DNA of 64,000 bases from Clostridium_AD sp937920395. Lineage in GTDB: Bacteria; Bacillota; Clostridia; Clostridiales; Clostridiaceae. The notes under the pieces were generated by a model. That model did not search any database, had not been told where the DNA came from, and saw only the letters and a list, made by a program, of their open reading frames with translations. The stretch spans positions 13,326 through 77,325 of the forward strand of contig DAVZGP010000012.1 of the NCBI GenBank assembly GCA_052274345.1, read 5' to 3'. Position 1 is the first letter of the stretch, and each line of letters opens with the position of its first letter. This document shows positions 18,461-27,589 of this stretch, piece by piece. The translations under genes and the position numbers were made by a program.

Positions 18461-18701
18461 ATGAACTTCCTCTTAAGCGAATTGAAATAAGAGTTTGAAA
18501 CATGAAATCCCTTTAAGAAATTCTAATCTTTTGCTTATATAAAATTTTCTAACGCTCACACTCGACGTCCTGTCTCGGGTTCGCTAGCCTGACTTCGTGT
18601 CAGGCTTACGAGAATTTTATATAAGCAAAAGAAGAATTTCTAAATGGGATTTCAATTGTTTCTGCTCTTCTTATTTCAATCCACTTCCATAGGAAGTTCA
18701 T
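18461..18701. repeat. 241-bp giant imperfect hairpin element
   Basis: Two arms of about 90 bp pair almost end to end: ATGAACTTCCT at 18461-18471 with AGGAAGTTCAT at 18691-18701, ATTGAAATAAGAG with its complement near 18663-18680, GAAATCCC near 18504, and CTTTTGCTTATATAAAATT at 18528-18546 with its exact complement at 18613-18631. The tip carries a GC-richer segment and a perfect inner hairpin AGCCTGAC-TTCGT-GTCAGGCT (18586-18606). No open reading frame fits. It could be a MITE-like non-autonomous element, or a structured RNA transcribed from thrS or glnS. Confidence 0.8.
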
Positions 18702-18801
18702 TTTATTATGTATTGCTATATTTATATGAATGAACTCTTCGCTGCGGTGGAACGGAAGGTTGAGTAGCTGTTTCCTATATAATAACTAAAGTAATATAAC
18801 A

Positions 18802-18843
18802 AATAAGAGCCAGTACAAGATATATCTTGTACTGGCTCTTATT
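18802..18843. terminator. Perfect 42-bp palindromic bidirectional terminator
   Basis: A flawless 21+21 bp palindrome (AATAAGAGCCAGTACAAGATA and its complement) 11 bp past the glnS stop. The AATAA/TTATT ends give short U-rich tails in both directions, so it can end both thrS and glnS transcripts. Confidence 0.85.
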
Positions 18844-18854
18844 AATTTCCGATA

Positions 18855-20513
18855 TTATTTTTGAATTTTGAAAGAACTTTTTAAAGACACTATTCTATTA
18901 AACACTAATTTTTCTGGAGTTGAATATTTATTATCCACATTGAAATATCCATGTCTAAAGAATTGGAATTTATCATTTGGTTTTGAATCTTTCATATTTG
19001 GCTCTATAAATCCTTGTAAAATTTCTATAGAATTTGGATTTATTTGATCTATGAAAGTTTTTCCTTCTTCTTGTTCATCATCTAAAATTAAAGGTTCATA
19101 TAATCTGAATTCTGCTGGAAGTGCATTTATTGCATCTACCCAATGAATTGTTCCTTTAACTTTTCTTCCTGTAAATCCACTACCACTCTTAGTTTCAACA
19201 TCATAAGTACAATGTAGTTCGGATACATTTCCATCAGAATCCTTAATCATTTCATTGCACTTAATAAAATATGCTCCTTTTAGTCTTACTTCATTACCCA
19301 CAAATAATCTAAAGTATTTCTTTATTGGATTTTCCATGAAGTCTTCTCTTTCTATATATATTTCTCTTGAAAATGACACCTGGCGAGTTCCCATAGATGG
19401 ATCATCTTGATTATTCTCAATTTGAAGCATTTCAACTTGAGATTCTGGATAATTTGTTATAACTACTTTTAGGGGTCTTAAAACTGCCATTGTTCTAAGT
19501 GTTTTAGGACTTAAATCTTCTCTTATAAAATGCTCAAGCAATTGACCATCTACTTTACTATTAGCTTTAGCAACTCCGATTTCTCTGCAAAAATTACGTA
19601 TAGATTCTGGTGTATAACCCCTACGTCTAAGTCCAGCTATTGTTGGCATACGTGGATCATCCCATGAATCTACTACATGTTCATCTACTAATTGTTTAAG
19701 ATTTCTTTTGCTCATTACAGTATTTGTTATATTTAATCTTGCAAACTCAATCTGCCTTGGTTTATTTTCCATTTCACAAGTATTTACAACCCAATCATAT
19801 AGAGGCCTGTGGTCTTCAAATTCTAAAGTACAAATTGAATGAGTAACGCCCTCAATTGCATCTTCTATTGGATGTGCATAATCGTACATAGGATAAATAC
19901 ACCATTTATCTCCCGTATTATGATGAATTGCATGAGATATACGATAAATTACTGGATCTCTCATGTTTATATTAGGAGATGTCATATCAATTCTAGATCT
20001 TAAAACCTTTGCTCCATCAGGGAATTCACCTTTTCTCATACGATCAAATAAGTCTAGATTTTCTTCAATTGATCTATTTATATATGGGCTTTCTTTTCCA
20101 GGTTCTCTTAAAGTCCCTCTGTACTCTTTCATTTCCTCAGCAGTTAAATCACAAACATATGCTTTACCTTTTTTTATTAATAACACAGCACGCTTATACA
20201 TTTCATCAAAATAATTTGATGCAAAGAATAAATTATCCCACTGGAATCCAAGCCATTTTACGTCTTCTTCTATAGACTTAACATACTCTTTATCCTCTTT
20301 AGCTGGGTTAGTATCATCAAAACGTAAGTTAGTCGTACCGTTAAATTCATGTGCTAATTGAAAGTTTAAAATAATTGATTTTGCATGACCAATATGTAAA
20401 TATCCGTTTGGCTCCGGCGGAAAACGAGTGATTATTTTTTTATGTTTTCCTGTTTCTATATCTTCCATAACAATGTTTCTTATAAAATTAGATGAACTGG
20501 TCTTAGTATCCAT
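18855..20513 (-). CDS. glnS: Glutamine-tRNA ligase
   Basis: Class I synthetase. The ATP-binding HIGH motif is in PPEPNGYLHIGHAKS (about residues 31-45), the KMSKS equivalent is VMSKRNL (about 262-268), and a C-terminal beta-barrel anticodon domain follows. 552 residues from the chosen start. I use ATG 20511-20513, 8 bases after GGAAGG; an in-frame GTG three codons upstream directly abuts the ribosome site. Many Firmicutes make Gln-tRNA through GatCAB instead, so a GlnRS here implies lateral acquisition at some point in the lineage, as in several clostridia. Confidence 0.96.
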   Translation of the reverse strand: MDTKTSSSNFIRNIVMEDIETGKHKKIITRFPPEPNGYLHIGHAKSIILNFQLAHEFNGTTNLRFDDTNPAKEDKEYVKSIEEDVKWLGFQWDNLFFASNYFDEMYKRAVLLIKKGKAYVCDLTAEEMKEYRGTLREPGKESPYINRSIEENLDLFDRMRKGEFPDGAKVLRSRIDMTSPNINMRDPVIYRISHAIHHNTGDKWCIYPMYDYAHPIEDAIEGVTHSICTLEFEDHRPLYDWVVNTCEMENKPRQIEFARLNITNTVMSKRNLKQLVDEHVVDSWDDPRMPTIAGLRRRGYTPESIRNFCREIGVAKANSKVDGQLLEHFIREDLSPKTLRTMAVLRPLKVVITNYPESQVEMLQIENNQDDPSMGTRQVSFSREIYIEREDFMENPIKKYFRLFVGNEVRLKGAYFIKCNEMIKDSDGNVSELHCTYDVETKSGSGFTGRKVKGTIHWVDAINALPAEFRLYEPLILDDEQEEGKTFIDQINPNSIEILQGFIEPNMKDSKPNDKFQFFRHGYFNVDNKYSTPEKLVFNRIVSLKSSFKIQK

Positions 20514-20916
20514 GTTTGGCACCTTCCTTTTAATCTAGCAAACTTGTAATATCCCCTACCGTAATCCAGATTACTCGATAATCCTCTTACTCGTAAGTTA
20601 TACGGGTAAGAGGACTGTCGCATTAAGAAGACTTTCACATAACAATCTTACTCGTAAATTTAATAACAAGTAAGGTTGGATTAGAGTAAGCCAAATCACA
20701 TGTAAGTTCAGTCGCTTGTAAGTTTTATGTATATCTACTAAATATATCACAAAAACAGATTTTTTCCTAGGATTTAAACGTATCATGGCATTAAATATTA
20801 AGTTTTTTAAATTATATTTATAGTCTTCCCATATTAACCAAATTATAGTTTATTTATATAAATATTAATTTAATTTCAAGTTTTAAACTCTTATTTAAAT
20901 GTATATAGTAAAACTC
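20514..20916. other. glnS leader region with serial hairpins
   Basis: About 400 bp upstream of glnS. On the leader side it holds GTAATC-CA-GATTAC (20560-20573), a strong hairpin CCTCTTAC/GTAAGAGG (20583-20613) and a related hairpin AATCTTACT/AGTAAGGTT (20644-20677), 61 bp apart and sharing CTTACTCGTAA. A third, weaker relative (CATGTAAGTT) follows near 20699. No T-box sequence is present. The half nearest the oxidoreductase gene shows nothing but AT-rich DNA. Confidence 0.5.
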
Positions 20917-21960
20917 TTATACCTCTCTCCCATATACCTTATCAATTACTCTCTGACATTTTAATGCATCATCAAAATCAGCAGCCATGCTTTCATATGA
21001 ATTATCATAAATTTTATTTGCGAAGTTTATAAGAGACGCTGTATGGCAATTTTGAAAATATCCTAAAGAATTCCTTTTATCGACATAAAATTTTAATAGT
21101 TTATCCCCTGCTGCTACATTTTTTATATGTGTTGAATTACTTTCATAACTATATATTTCAATTTCATAAGGATTGTTAAAATTAATCTTTATACTGCCGT
21201 GACTTCCATAAACTACGTAATCATCCGTTTGTTCTCTTTCAGTAAATACTCTTGAAACCTCTAGACTTCCAATTACGCCATTTTCTAATGTAAATTCACA
21301 ATTTGTAATTTCATCAACTTCTGATCTTTCTTTAAAGAATATTCTAGATTTTGCAGCTACACCTTCTATATCTCCCATAGTAAATTGTATCATGTCAATT
21401 AAATGAACACCTAAATCGAGTAGTGCCCCACCTCCGGAATTTTTTCCAGTTCTCCATGTATCCTTTTTATTTTCATTTAAATAACTATCATGATAAGTTC
21501 TCACTTTGAAATCTATAATTTTTCCTATTGTCTCTTTTTCAAGTTCTGCTTTTAGTAATGAAAGAGCTGGCATGAATCTATAAACTAGAGCTACAGAATT
21601 TTTTATATTGTTTTCCTTAACAAGTCTTGCCATTTCTATCGCATCTTTAAGATTTGTGGCTAGTGGTTTTTCACAGTAAATAGCTTTACCGTATTTTACT
21701 GCCTTTACCACATTTTCAAAATGAACATTATTCGGTGTACATATGTCAATAAAATCAATCTCTTCATCCTTAAGTACATCCTCAATGTCTGTAACATTTA
21801 TAACTCCACTAATAGGTGAAGTCATAGGCTCCCTAGTTACAATGTATTTTAAATTTAACTCATAAGGAAGTGAATACCTTAAGTTAGCATCATAAACTGC
21901 TAATGAATGTGTTTTTGCTATTCCACCAAATCCTATTATTGCAAAATTTATTTTTTTCAT
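20917..21960 (-). CDS. Gfo/Idh/MocA family NAD(P)-dependent oxidoreductase
   Basis: 347 residues. The N-terminal Rossmann fold has GFGGIAKTH (about residues 9-17), then DICTPNNVH and the family hallmark EKP in IYCEKPLATN near residue 92; the C-terminal alpha/beta dimer domain includes GGGALLDLGVHLID. The likely reaction is oxidation or reduction of a sugar or cyclitol, but substrate cannot be told and no sugar operon is adjacent. I start at ATG 21958-21960, which follows GCGAGGT at proper spacing; an in-frame ATG seven codons upstream lacks a ribosome site. Confidence 0.9.
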   Translation of the reverse strand: MKKINFAIIGFGGIAKTHSLAVYDANLRYSLPYELNLKYIVTREPMTSPISGVINVTDIEDVLKDEEIDFIDICTPNNVHFENVVKAVKYGKAIYCEKPLATNLKDAIEMARLVKENNIKNSVALVYRFMPALSLLKAELEKETIGKIIDFKVRTYHDSYLNENKKDTWRTGKNSGGGALLDLGVHLIDMIQFTMGDIEGVAAKSRIFFKERSEVDEITNCEFTLENGVIGSLEVSRVFTEREQTDDYVVYGSHGSIKINFNNPYEIEIYSYESNSTHIKNVAAGDKLLKFYVDKRNSLGYFQNCHTASLINFANKIYDNSYESMAADFDDALKCQRVIDKVYGREV

Positions 21961-22024
21961 AAATTTATACCTCGCTTTCATATTAAATAAAGATTACCAC
22001 TAAACATATTTATTTACTATAATT

Positions 22025-22443
22025 TTATATTAAATCTATAAGCATCTTTTCAAGTTCCGAGCAAATTTTCTTATTTTTTATCACTAAATATGCTTTTTCC
22101 CCCGGACTAATAATAGCTTTTTTAGTGTCTCCATGTTAAGTATCATAGGTTGTAATACTTTTATTGATCTTATTAACTTCATATCTACCTATAAACTCCC
22201 TATTTAACTTGTACTTTAATATACTATCTATAGCTAACGTATTCTACAAAATCATTTTTCTCTTTATTAAAGACTCCACCAGTGGCTATTACGTCCACAT
22301 GATCCGTTTTTGATTGTCATTTAATAGATGGATGATTTTCTCGAACCACTCCTGTGCAACGATAGTATCCCACCTTACTCTATTAATAATTCATTAATCC
22401 TTACATAAACTTTCCTACCCCTAAAAATGTACATTGGAATACC
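22025..22443 (-). pseudogene. Decayed gene fragment, unidentified
   Basis: Non-random protein-like sequence survives on the minus strand in shifting frames. From 5' to 3' it contains GIPMYIFRGRKVYVRINELL, WDTIVAQEWFEKIIHLLND, DHVDVIATGGVFNKEKNDFV, LNREFIGRYEVNKINKS and finally KKAIISPGEKAYLVIKNKK, ending at a TAA at 22025-22027. At least three frame changes and an in-frame stop separate the pieces. I do not recognise the family. This explains most of the 715-bp gap upstream of HPr. Confidence 0.6.
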
Positions 22444-22696
22444 TTATCTAACATTTTAAAAGGTATAAAAAAATATTTAAAAAAATTAAAAATATAATAA
22501 ATGATAGATAAATATGTTATACTAATTACATACTGCATTTTATAATGTATAGAAAACATTTACAATATTTACATTATAGATTCAGTCACTGTAACTTTTA
22601 CAATTGATTCTTATAAAAGCAGAATCTTCCTTATGTCTTAGATTTAAGGAAAACTATAGGTTATGAGTAAGCATTTTAATTTAGGAGGCTATATTA

Positions 22697-22960
22697 ATGG
22701 AAAAAACAGTTAAAATATTAAATGAACAAGGGTTACACGCAAGACCAGCTTCTATCTTTGTAAAAACTGCAAGTAAATTTAAATCTACTGTTAGTATTGT
22801 ACATGGTACTGGCATTGCAAATGCAAAATCTATAATAAACATAATGAGTTTAGGACTTAAAAAAGATGAAGAAATTAAAATTGTTACAGAAGGCGCAGAT
22901 GAAAAAGAAGCTATGGCTGCTTTAGTAAGCCTTGTAGAAAGTAAATTTGGCGAAGAATAG
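22697..22960 (+). CDS. ptsH: Phosphocarrier protein HPr
   Basis: Phosphotransfer protein of the sugar PTS, passing phosphate from enzyme I to IIA domains. 87 residues. The active-site histidine is His14 in GLHARPAS, and the regulatory serine for HPr kinase is Ser45 in AKSIINIMSL, so it is an HPr able to take part in catabolite control, not a Crh (which lacks the histidine). Strong TTAGGAGG ribosome site. No ptsI follows; it stands alone and converges on the EAL gene, whose stop is 23 bp away. Confidence 0.96.
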   Translation: MEKTVKILNEQGLHARPASIFVKTASKFKSTVSIVHGTGIANAKSIINIMSLGLKKDEEIKIVTEGADEKEAMAALVSLVESKFGEE

Positions 22961-22983
22961 TCAAAGTTATAATTAAAAATGCT

Positions 22984-23727
22984 TTAATAACTAAGCATTG
23001 ATTCTTTATTACTACTGGGATATTTAATATCTTGGTAGTAATATTTTTTTATTAAACCTTCTATTTTATCTATATCAAAACTACCACTATTAATTTCCTG
23101 CAATAACATTATATTAACAATCTTATTTTCTGATATTCTTTTTCCTGAAACTATTAGCGGTCTACTAAAATAATAACCTTGGAAGTATGTATACCCAAAT
23201 GAAACTGCTTGATTGAATTCTTCCATATCTTCAACTTTTTCCGCTATAAACTTTATATGTTTCGAGTTCACCTTTTCAATTACTTTTCTTCTCTCATAAC
23301 CTTTAGTTATTTTAAAATCCACTTTAATTATATCAACAACCTCTATAAGTTTTATGTACTTACTTGAATAAACAAAATCATCTAATGCTATGAGATATCC
23401 TTGTTTTTTTAAATTTTTACATAACTCTATTATTTCATCTGTAGGCTCTATATCCTCTAATATTTCAATTATTACCGTTTCTGGTGGTAATACCTTGAAA
23501 ATATCTGATTTTAAAATATTTTCAGTGAAATTAATAAATGCCTTTTTACCACCGGTTACTTCTTGAATTCCTATATTTACAAAACTATTTTTTATAACTT
23601 CAATAGTTGCCTTATCTCCATCTTCCGCTTGATATACGTTTTTTTCACTATTTCTAAATAACAATTCATATCCAAGTAATTTATTGAATTTATCAAGAAT
23701 TGGCTGTCTTGCCAAAAAAACATTCAT
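22984..23727 (-). CDS. EAL-domain protein with truncated HDOD region
   Basis: 247 residues. The EAL-like domain (about 1-190) begins FLARQPILD and has a degenerate signature, ELLFRN in place of EAL, plus LALDDF written as IALDDF and the YFQGYYFSRP end block. Proteins of this build (YuxH-like) usually run about 400 residues with a C-terminal HDOD domain; here only the first 30 or so residues of the linker and HDOD start (NKIVNIMLLQEIN) are present before the sequence diverges and stops. Likely a signalling or scaffold protein without phosphodiesterase activity, and possibly a truncated remnant. Confidence 0.82.
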   Translation of the reverse strand: MNVFLARQPILDKFNKLLGYELLFRNSEKNVYQAEDGDKATIEVIKNSFVNIGIQEVTGGKKAFINFTENILKSDIFKVLPPETVIIEILEDIEPTDEIIELCKNLKKQGYLIALDDFVYSSKYIKLIEVVDIIKVDFKITKGYERRKVIEKVNSKHIKFIAEKVEDMEEFNQAVSFGYTYFQGYYFSRPLIVSGKRISENKIVNIMLLQEINSGSFDIDKIEGLIKKYYYQDIKYPSSNKESMLSY

Positions 23728-23897
23728 AGTTGCCTCCCTATTAAAACTTATTTATTAAATATCCTCTTATTATACATAATATTACACACATTTACAATAT
23801 AATTCATATGATGACTATATTTAGGTTGTATTATTTATAATAGAGGTAAATTTCAATCTATTATAAACATCTTTAAATAATAATTATTATTATAATT

Positions 23898-23928
23898 AAC
23901 CCCCGCCTTAATTAAGACGGGGGGGCCA
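23898..23928 (-). terminator. Terminator of the zinc-binding lipoprotein gene
   Basis: GC-rich stem CCCCGCCTT/AAGACGGGG around an AATT loop, directly past the stop at 23933. Confidence 0.8.
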
Positions 23929-23932
23929 ATTA

Positions 23933-24859
23933 TTATTTTAAACTATCATATATCTCAGACAAATTATCTTCCATACTTTCTAGGTAACCTTTATTATCTT
24001 CATTGCTTTCTATTGTGTATATCTTTTTTACTTTAGCGCCTACCTCTTTCGCAAGAGTTTCAGATACTCTAGGACTGGCCAGTTCCTCCATAAAAACCAC
24101 TTTAACTCTATACTCTTTGGATAGATCAATTATTTTTTTCAGTTTTTGAGGGGTAGGCTCTCCTCCTGCAAATACATCTTCTACACTATTTTGTTTTAAC
24201 CCAAAATCTCTGCACAAATAACCAAATGCAGCATGTCCTGTAACAAAATTCTTATTTTTCACACCTGCAAATTTTAAATTATATTCACTATAAAGCTTAT
24301 CAAGTTTCTTTGAGAAATCTTCATAATTCTTCTCATAATATCCTTCATTTTTCTTATCTATTTTAACCAATGAATCTTTTATGTTTTTAGTTTGAATTTT
24401 AGCGTCTTTTAAACTAAGCCATATATGTGGATCATATTGTCCCTGCTCCTGAACTTGATCCTCTCCACTTTTTATCGGATTTATTCCAAGTGAGGAATTA
24501 ACTACAACTAAATTCTTATTATTTATAGCATCTAGAGTTTTAGGTACCCAGGCTTCCATTCCAAATCCCGAATAAACAAATAAATCAGCGTTGCTTATAC
24601 TTTTCATATCCTTTATTTTAGGTTCAAAATCATGTGGTTCAACGCCTTGTGGTATTACCGTTTTTACCTGTATTTTATCTTTACCTACAGCCTTCGCAAA
24701 TTCTTCCAATGGATTAAAAGACACTACTACCTGTATCTTTGAATTGTCAGTTATAACCTGTCCTGTAGCTTCTTTTTTCATATTAAATGTAACCTTTGAG
24801 CATCCAACTAATGTAAATATAATACATGTCAAAAGCATCATGCTAATAATTTTTTTCAA
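23933..24859 (-). CDS. Zinc/manganese ABC transporter substrate-binding lipoprotein
   Basis: Cluster 9 metal-binding lipoprotein (ZnuA/AdcA/MntA type), 308 residues. Lipobox LVGC with Cys20. Metal ligands fit the family: His in EPHDFEPK, His in DPHIWLSL, His in VTGHAAFGYL and the late Glu/Asp region (FMEELASP). There is no long His-rich loop between the first ligands, so zinc versus manganese is undecided. The start is TTG (24857-24859) after AAGGAGTG. No permease or ATPase gene is adjacent, so it is an orphan here. Confidence 0.9.
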   Translation of the reverse strand: MKKIISMMLLTCIIFTLVGCSKVTFNMKKEATGQVITDNSKIQVVVSFNPLEEFAKAVGKDKIQVKTVIPQGVEPHDFEPKIKDMKSISNADLFVYSGFGMEAWVPKTLDAINNKNLVVVNSSLGINPIKSGEDQVQEQGQYDPHIWLSLKDAKIQTKNIKDSLVKIDKKNEGYYEKNYEDFSKKLDKLYSEYNLKFAGVKNKNFVTGHAAFGYLCRDFGLKQNSVEDVFAGGEPTPQKLKKIIDLSKEYRVKVVFMEELASPRVSETLAKEVGAKVKKIYTIESNEDNKGYLESMEDNLSEIYDSLK

Positions 24860-24916
24860 TGTTTTTTCACTCCTTAAGTTTATAACTTATTAACCTTATA
24901 ATATTATGTAGCATAC

Positions 24917-24951
24917 AAAAGAGTATGTATCATTACAATACACACTCTTTT
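24917..24951. terminator. Terminator of the RNase J gene
   Basis: AAAAGAGT at 24917-24924 pairs with ACTCTTTT at 24944-24951, extended by TGTAT against ATACA with one mismatch. It lies 36 bp past the RNase J stop and has A/T tails on both sides. Confidence 0.75.
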
Positions 24952-24986
24952 CCATAACTAAATATAAATTACAAAACTTAGTTTTA

Positions 24987-26669
24987 TTATATTTCCATTA
25001 TTATTGGTATAATTATAGGTCTTCTCTTAGTTTTTATATATAAGAATTGGCCTAATGCATTTCTAATACTAGATTTTATTACTGCCCATTCTTTAACTTT
25101 ATTACCTAAGCACTGTTCTAATTCTTTCCTTACGATGTCTCTAGCTTCATTAATAAGTTCATTGGATTCTTTCATATATACAAATCCTCTAGTTATTATG
25201 TCTGGCCCTGCTACGATACTATAAGTCTCTCTTTCTATAGTAACTACCACAGTAAGGATACCCTCTTCAGCTAAGTGTTTTCTATCACGAAGTACTATGT
25301 TTCCAACATCTCCAACACCAAGTCCATCTACCATTATAGCTCCAGTTTGAACTCTTCCAGCTACTTTACATTCACTTGGAGATACTTCCAATATTTGTCC
25401 AGTTTCTTCTATAAAAATGTTATCAGGACTCATTCCTAATTTTTCTGCAAGTAGCGCATGTTGTTTAAGATGTCTATATTCACCATGTACTGGCATAAAG
25501 TATTTAGGACGTACTAATGCATGCATTAATTTTAATTCTTCTTGACACGCATGACCTGAAACATGAATTTCTTCTGTAGTATTGTATATTACATTTGCTC
25601 CCTTTTTAAACAGCTCATTTATAACATTGTATATGAACTTTTCGTTTCCTGGGATTGGAGATGCAGATAAAATAATCAAATCTCCCTTTTGTATCTGAAT
25701 ACTTCTATGAGTATTTGATGCCATCCTTGTTAATGCAGCTAGTGGCTCACCTTGACTACCTGTTGTTACTATTGTTACCTTATTATCAGGATAGTTATGA
25801 AGATCGGCTACAGTAACTATGGCTTCCTCTGGTATATGCAAATATCCCAGATTCATAGCTATTTCAGATATTCTTTCCATACTTCTTCCGCTAAATGCTA
25901 TTTTTCTTCCGTAGAAAATTGCAGCATTAGCAATTTGTTGTATTCTATGGATATTTGATGCGAATGATGCTACTATAATTCTACCTTCAGCTTTGTAGAA
26001 AATCTTCTTTAAATTTTCTCCAATTACTTTCTCAGATATAGTAAAACCAGGACGCTCTACATTAGTACTATCAGCCATGAGCAGTAATACTCCTTGACCA
26101 CCTAATTTGGCAAATCTCTCTAAATCTATAACTTCTCCATCTATTGGAGTATAATCTATTTTGAAATCTCCTGTGTGTATAATTCTACCAATAGGAGTGT
26201 GTATACAAAGCGCACATGCGTCTGCAATACTATGACTAACTCTTATAAATTCTACACTAATTTTATCAAGCTTAACTATATCTCCAGCTTTTACTACATT
26301 TAGTGTACAATCTGCAAGTATTCCATGTTCTTGTAATTTGTTTTCTACAAGTCCAAGTGTTAGGCATGTTCCATAAACTGGTACATTTAACTGTTTTAAA
26401 ACATAAGGTAATGCTCCTATATGATCTTCATGACCATGTGTTAGGAAAATTCCTTTTACTCTGTCTTTATTCTCTAAAAGATATGTTATATCAGGAATAA
26501 CTAAATCTACTCCATACATATCTACATCTGGAAATGAAATACCACAATCTATAACGATAATTTCTTCTTTATATTCTATTGCAGTAATATTTTTCCCAAT
26601 TTCTCCAAGTCCACCTATTGGAATAACTCTGATTTTGTTTTTACCTTTACTTCTATAATTATTATTCAT
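24987..26669 (-). CDS. rnj: Ribonuclease J
   Basis: Metallo-beta-lactamase/beta-CASP RNase with endonuclease and 5'-exonuclease activity, central to mRNA decay and rRNA maturation. Zinc-binding HGHEDH at residues 78-83, GDFKID downstream, the beta-CASP domain, HVSGHA near residue 368 and the C-terminal domain. 560 residues, full length. GGGGAAATA precedes the ATG. Only one rnj gene is visible, so I do not assign J1 or J2. Confidence 0.95.
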   Translation of the reverse strand: MNNNYRSKGKNKIRVIPIGGLGEIGKNITAIEYKEEIIVIDCGISFPDVDMYGVDLVIPDITYLLENKDRVKGIFLTHGHEDHIGALPYVLKQLNVPVYGTCLTLGLVENKLQEHGILADCTLNVVKAGDIVKLDKISVEFIRVSHSIADACALCIHTPIGRIIHTGDFKIDYTPIDGEVIDLERFAKLGGQGVLLLMADSTNVERPGFTISEKVIGENLKKIFYKAEGRIIVASFASNIHRIQQIANAAIFYGRKIAFSGRSMERISEIAMNLGYLHIPEEAIVTVADLHNYPDNKVTIVTTGSQGEPLAALTRMASNTHRSIQIQKGDLIILSASPIPGNEKFIYNVINELFKKGANVIYNTTEEIHVSGHACQEELKLMHALVRPKYFMPVHGEYRHLKQHALLAEKLGMSPDNIFIEETGQILEVSPSECKVAGRVQTGAIMVDGLGVGDVGNIVLRDRKHLAEEGILTVVVTIERETYSIVAGPDIITRGFVYMKESNELINEARDIVRKELEQCLGNKVKEWAVIKSSIRNALGQFLYIKTKRRPIIIPIIMEI

Positions 26670-26790
26670 TATTTCCCCGATTTCTAAATATTAGGCATTT
26701 TATTCATCCAATATTTTCGTTCTGTCGACTAAACAAAATGGTAGTATCACAGATTACAATTACTTAGGTCAGCGCCGCTTACTCTATTTA

Positions 26791-26880
26791 TCATTTATCA
26801 GTTGCGGAGCTGCTCATCTTTTTTAAAGATGCATTAACAATTTCATAAGGAGTTTTAGATTTCCACCCATAATATGAGAT
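26791..26880 (-). pseudogene. Possible transposase C-terminal remnant
   Basis: The minus strand encodes YYGWKSKTPYEIVNASLKK and a few more residues up to a TGA at 26791-26793. The pattern WKSKTPYEI recalls the end of DDE integrase-core transposases (a KTPYE-type motif). Upstream the frame is broken by two TAA stops. Only about 27 codons survive, so the assignment is weak. Confidence 0.3.
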
Positions 26881-27536
26881 ACTTCCTTATGAGATTTCAT
26901 TAATTTACCATTCCAAGTGTTTTTTTCTATTAGCTAACCATAAATCAGGTTTTCACCTACCTTTTTTTTATATTTTTATTACAATTACTTTAGAATTATT
27001 TATTTTTATGAGAGAATAGTTTGTATTGCCGATATCCAAATCTAGCTAGCCTATCTCCACTATACTCTTTTATCTTGCCGTAACAATTCAACAGACTCAA
27101 CTATATTACTTGTTTTGCTATACAATGTTCTCTAATTTTTTAAAAACTATTTTGCCGTCTTTTATCAATTTAATGATAATTTTTCTCCTTTCTTATGATA
27201 TTTTTTAATGTTTCTTAATAGATTTATATTTTAAAGCGCTGTCTTTTTAAAACATCACTCTCTTTACATATATATTTTTATACTATTATTCATATTTTAA
27301 GACTACTCGTTATATAAAGTTTTAATAATTTCCTAGTACCTACATTCTATAACAATGTATTATACTAATCCAATATAATTATAACATATTATATTTGATT
27401 ATAATATAAAAAAGGTTAAGAATAATTGCAATATATTAAAATATCACATTATTCAAACATAAATTATCATTTTATTTCTATATTTAGACTATACAAGAAT
27501 AACAAACATATACTAACATCTCTTATTTTATAAAAA

Positions 27537-27562
27537 AATAACTAGCATGATCACTAGTTATT
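27537..27562 (-). terminator. Terminator of the 87-residue hypothetical gene
   Basis: AATAACTAG (27537-27545) pairs with CTAGTTATT (27554-27562); on the minus strand the stem runs into a TTTTTTATAA tail. It ends 28 bp before the gene's stop codon. Confidence 0.8.
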
Positions 27563-27589
27563 TTAGAAAACACTTTATGAAATTTCATA

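Larger units (their letters stand above)
26670..27589. other. 920-bp AT-rich intergenic region
   Basis: Upstream of RNase J. A short remnant resembling the C-terminal end of a transposase lies at 26791-26880 (separate entry). The remainder is AT-rich with no open frame and no RNA family I recognise. Its left part must hold the RNase J promoter. Confidence 0.5.

Noticed and set aside
18461..18701. Retron msr/msd RNA
   Set aside because: The long paired ends resemble a retron RNA, but no reverse transcriptase gene lies nearby and the fold is one long hairpin.
20598..20786. 62-codon minus-strand frame in the glnS leader
   Set aside because: It runs through the leader hairpins and its sequence is produced by their repeated TTAC/GTAA units; no ribosome site.
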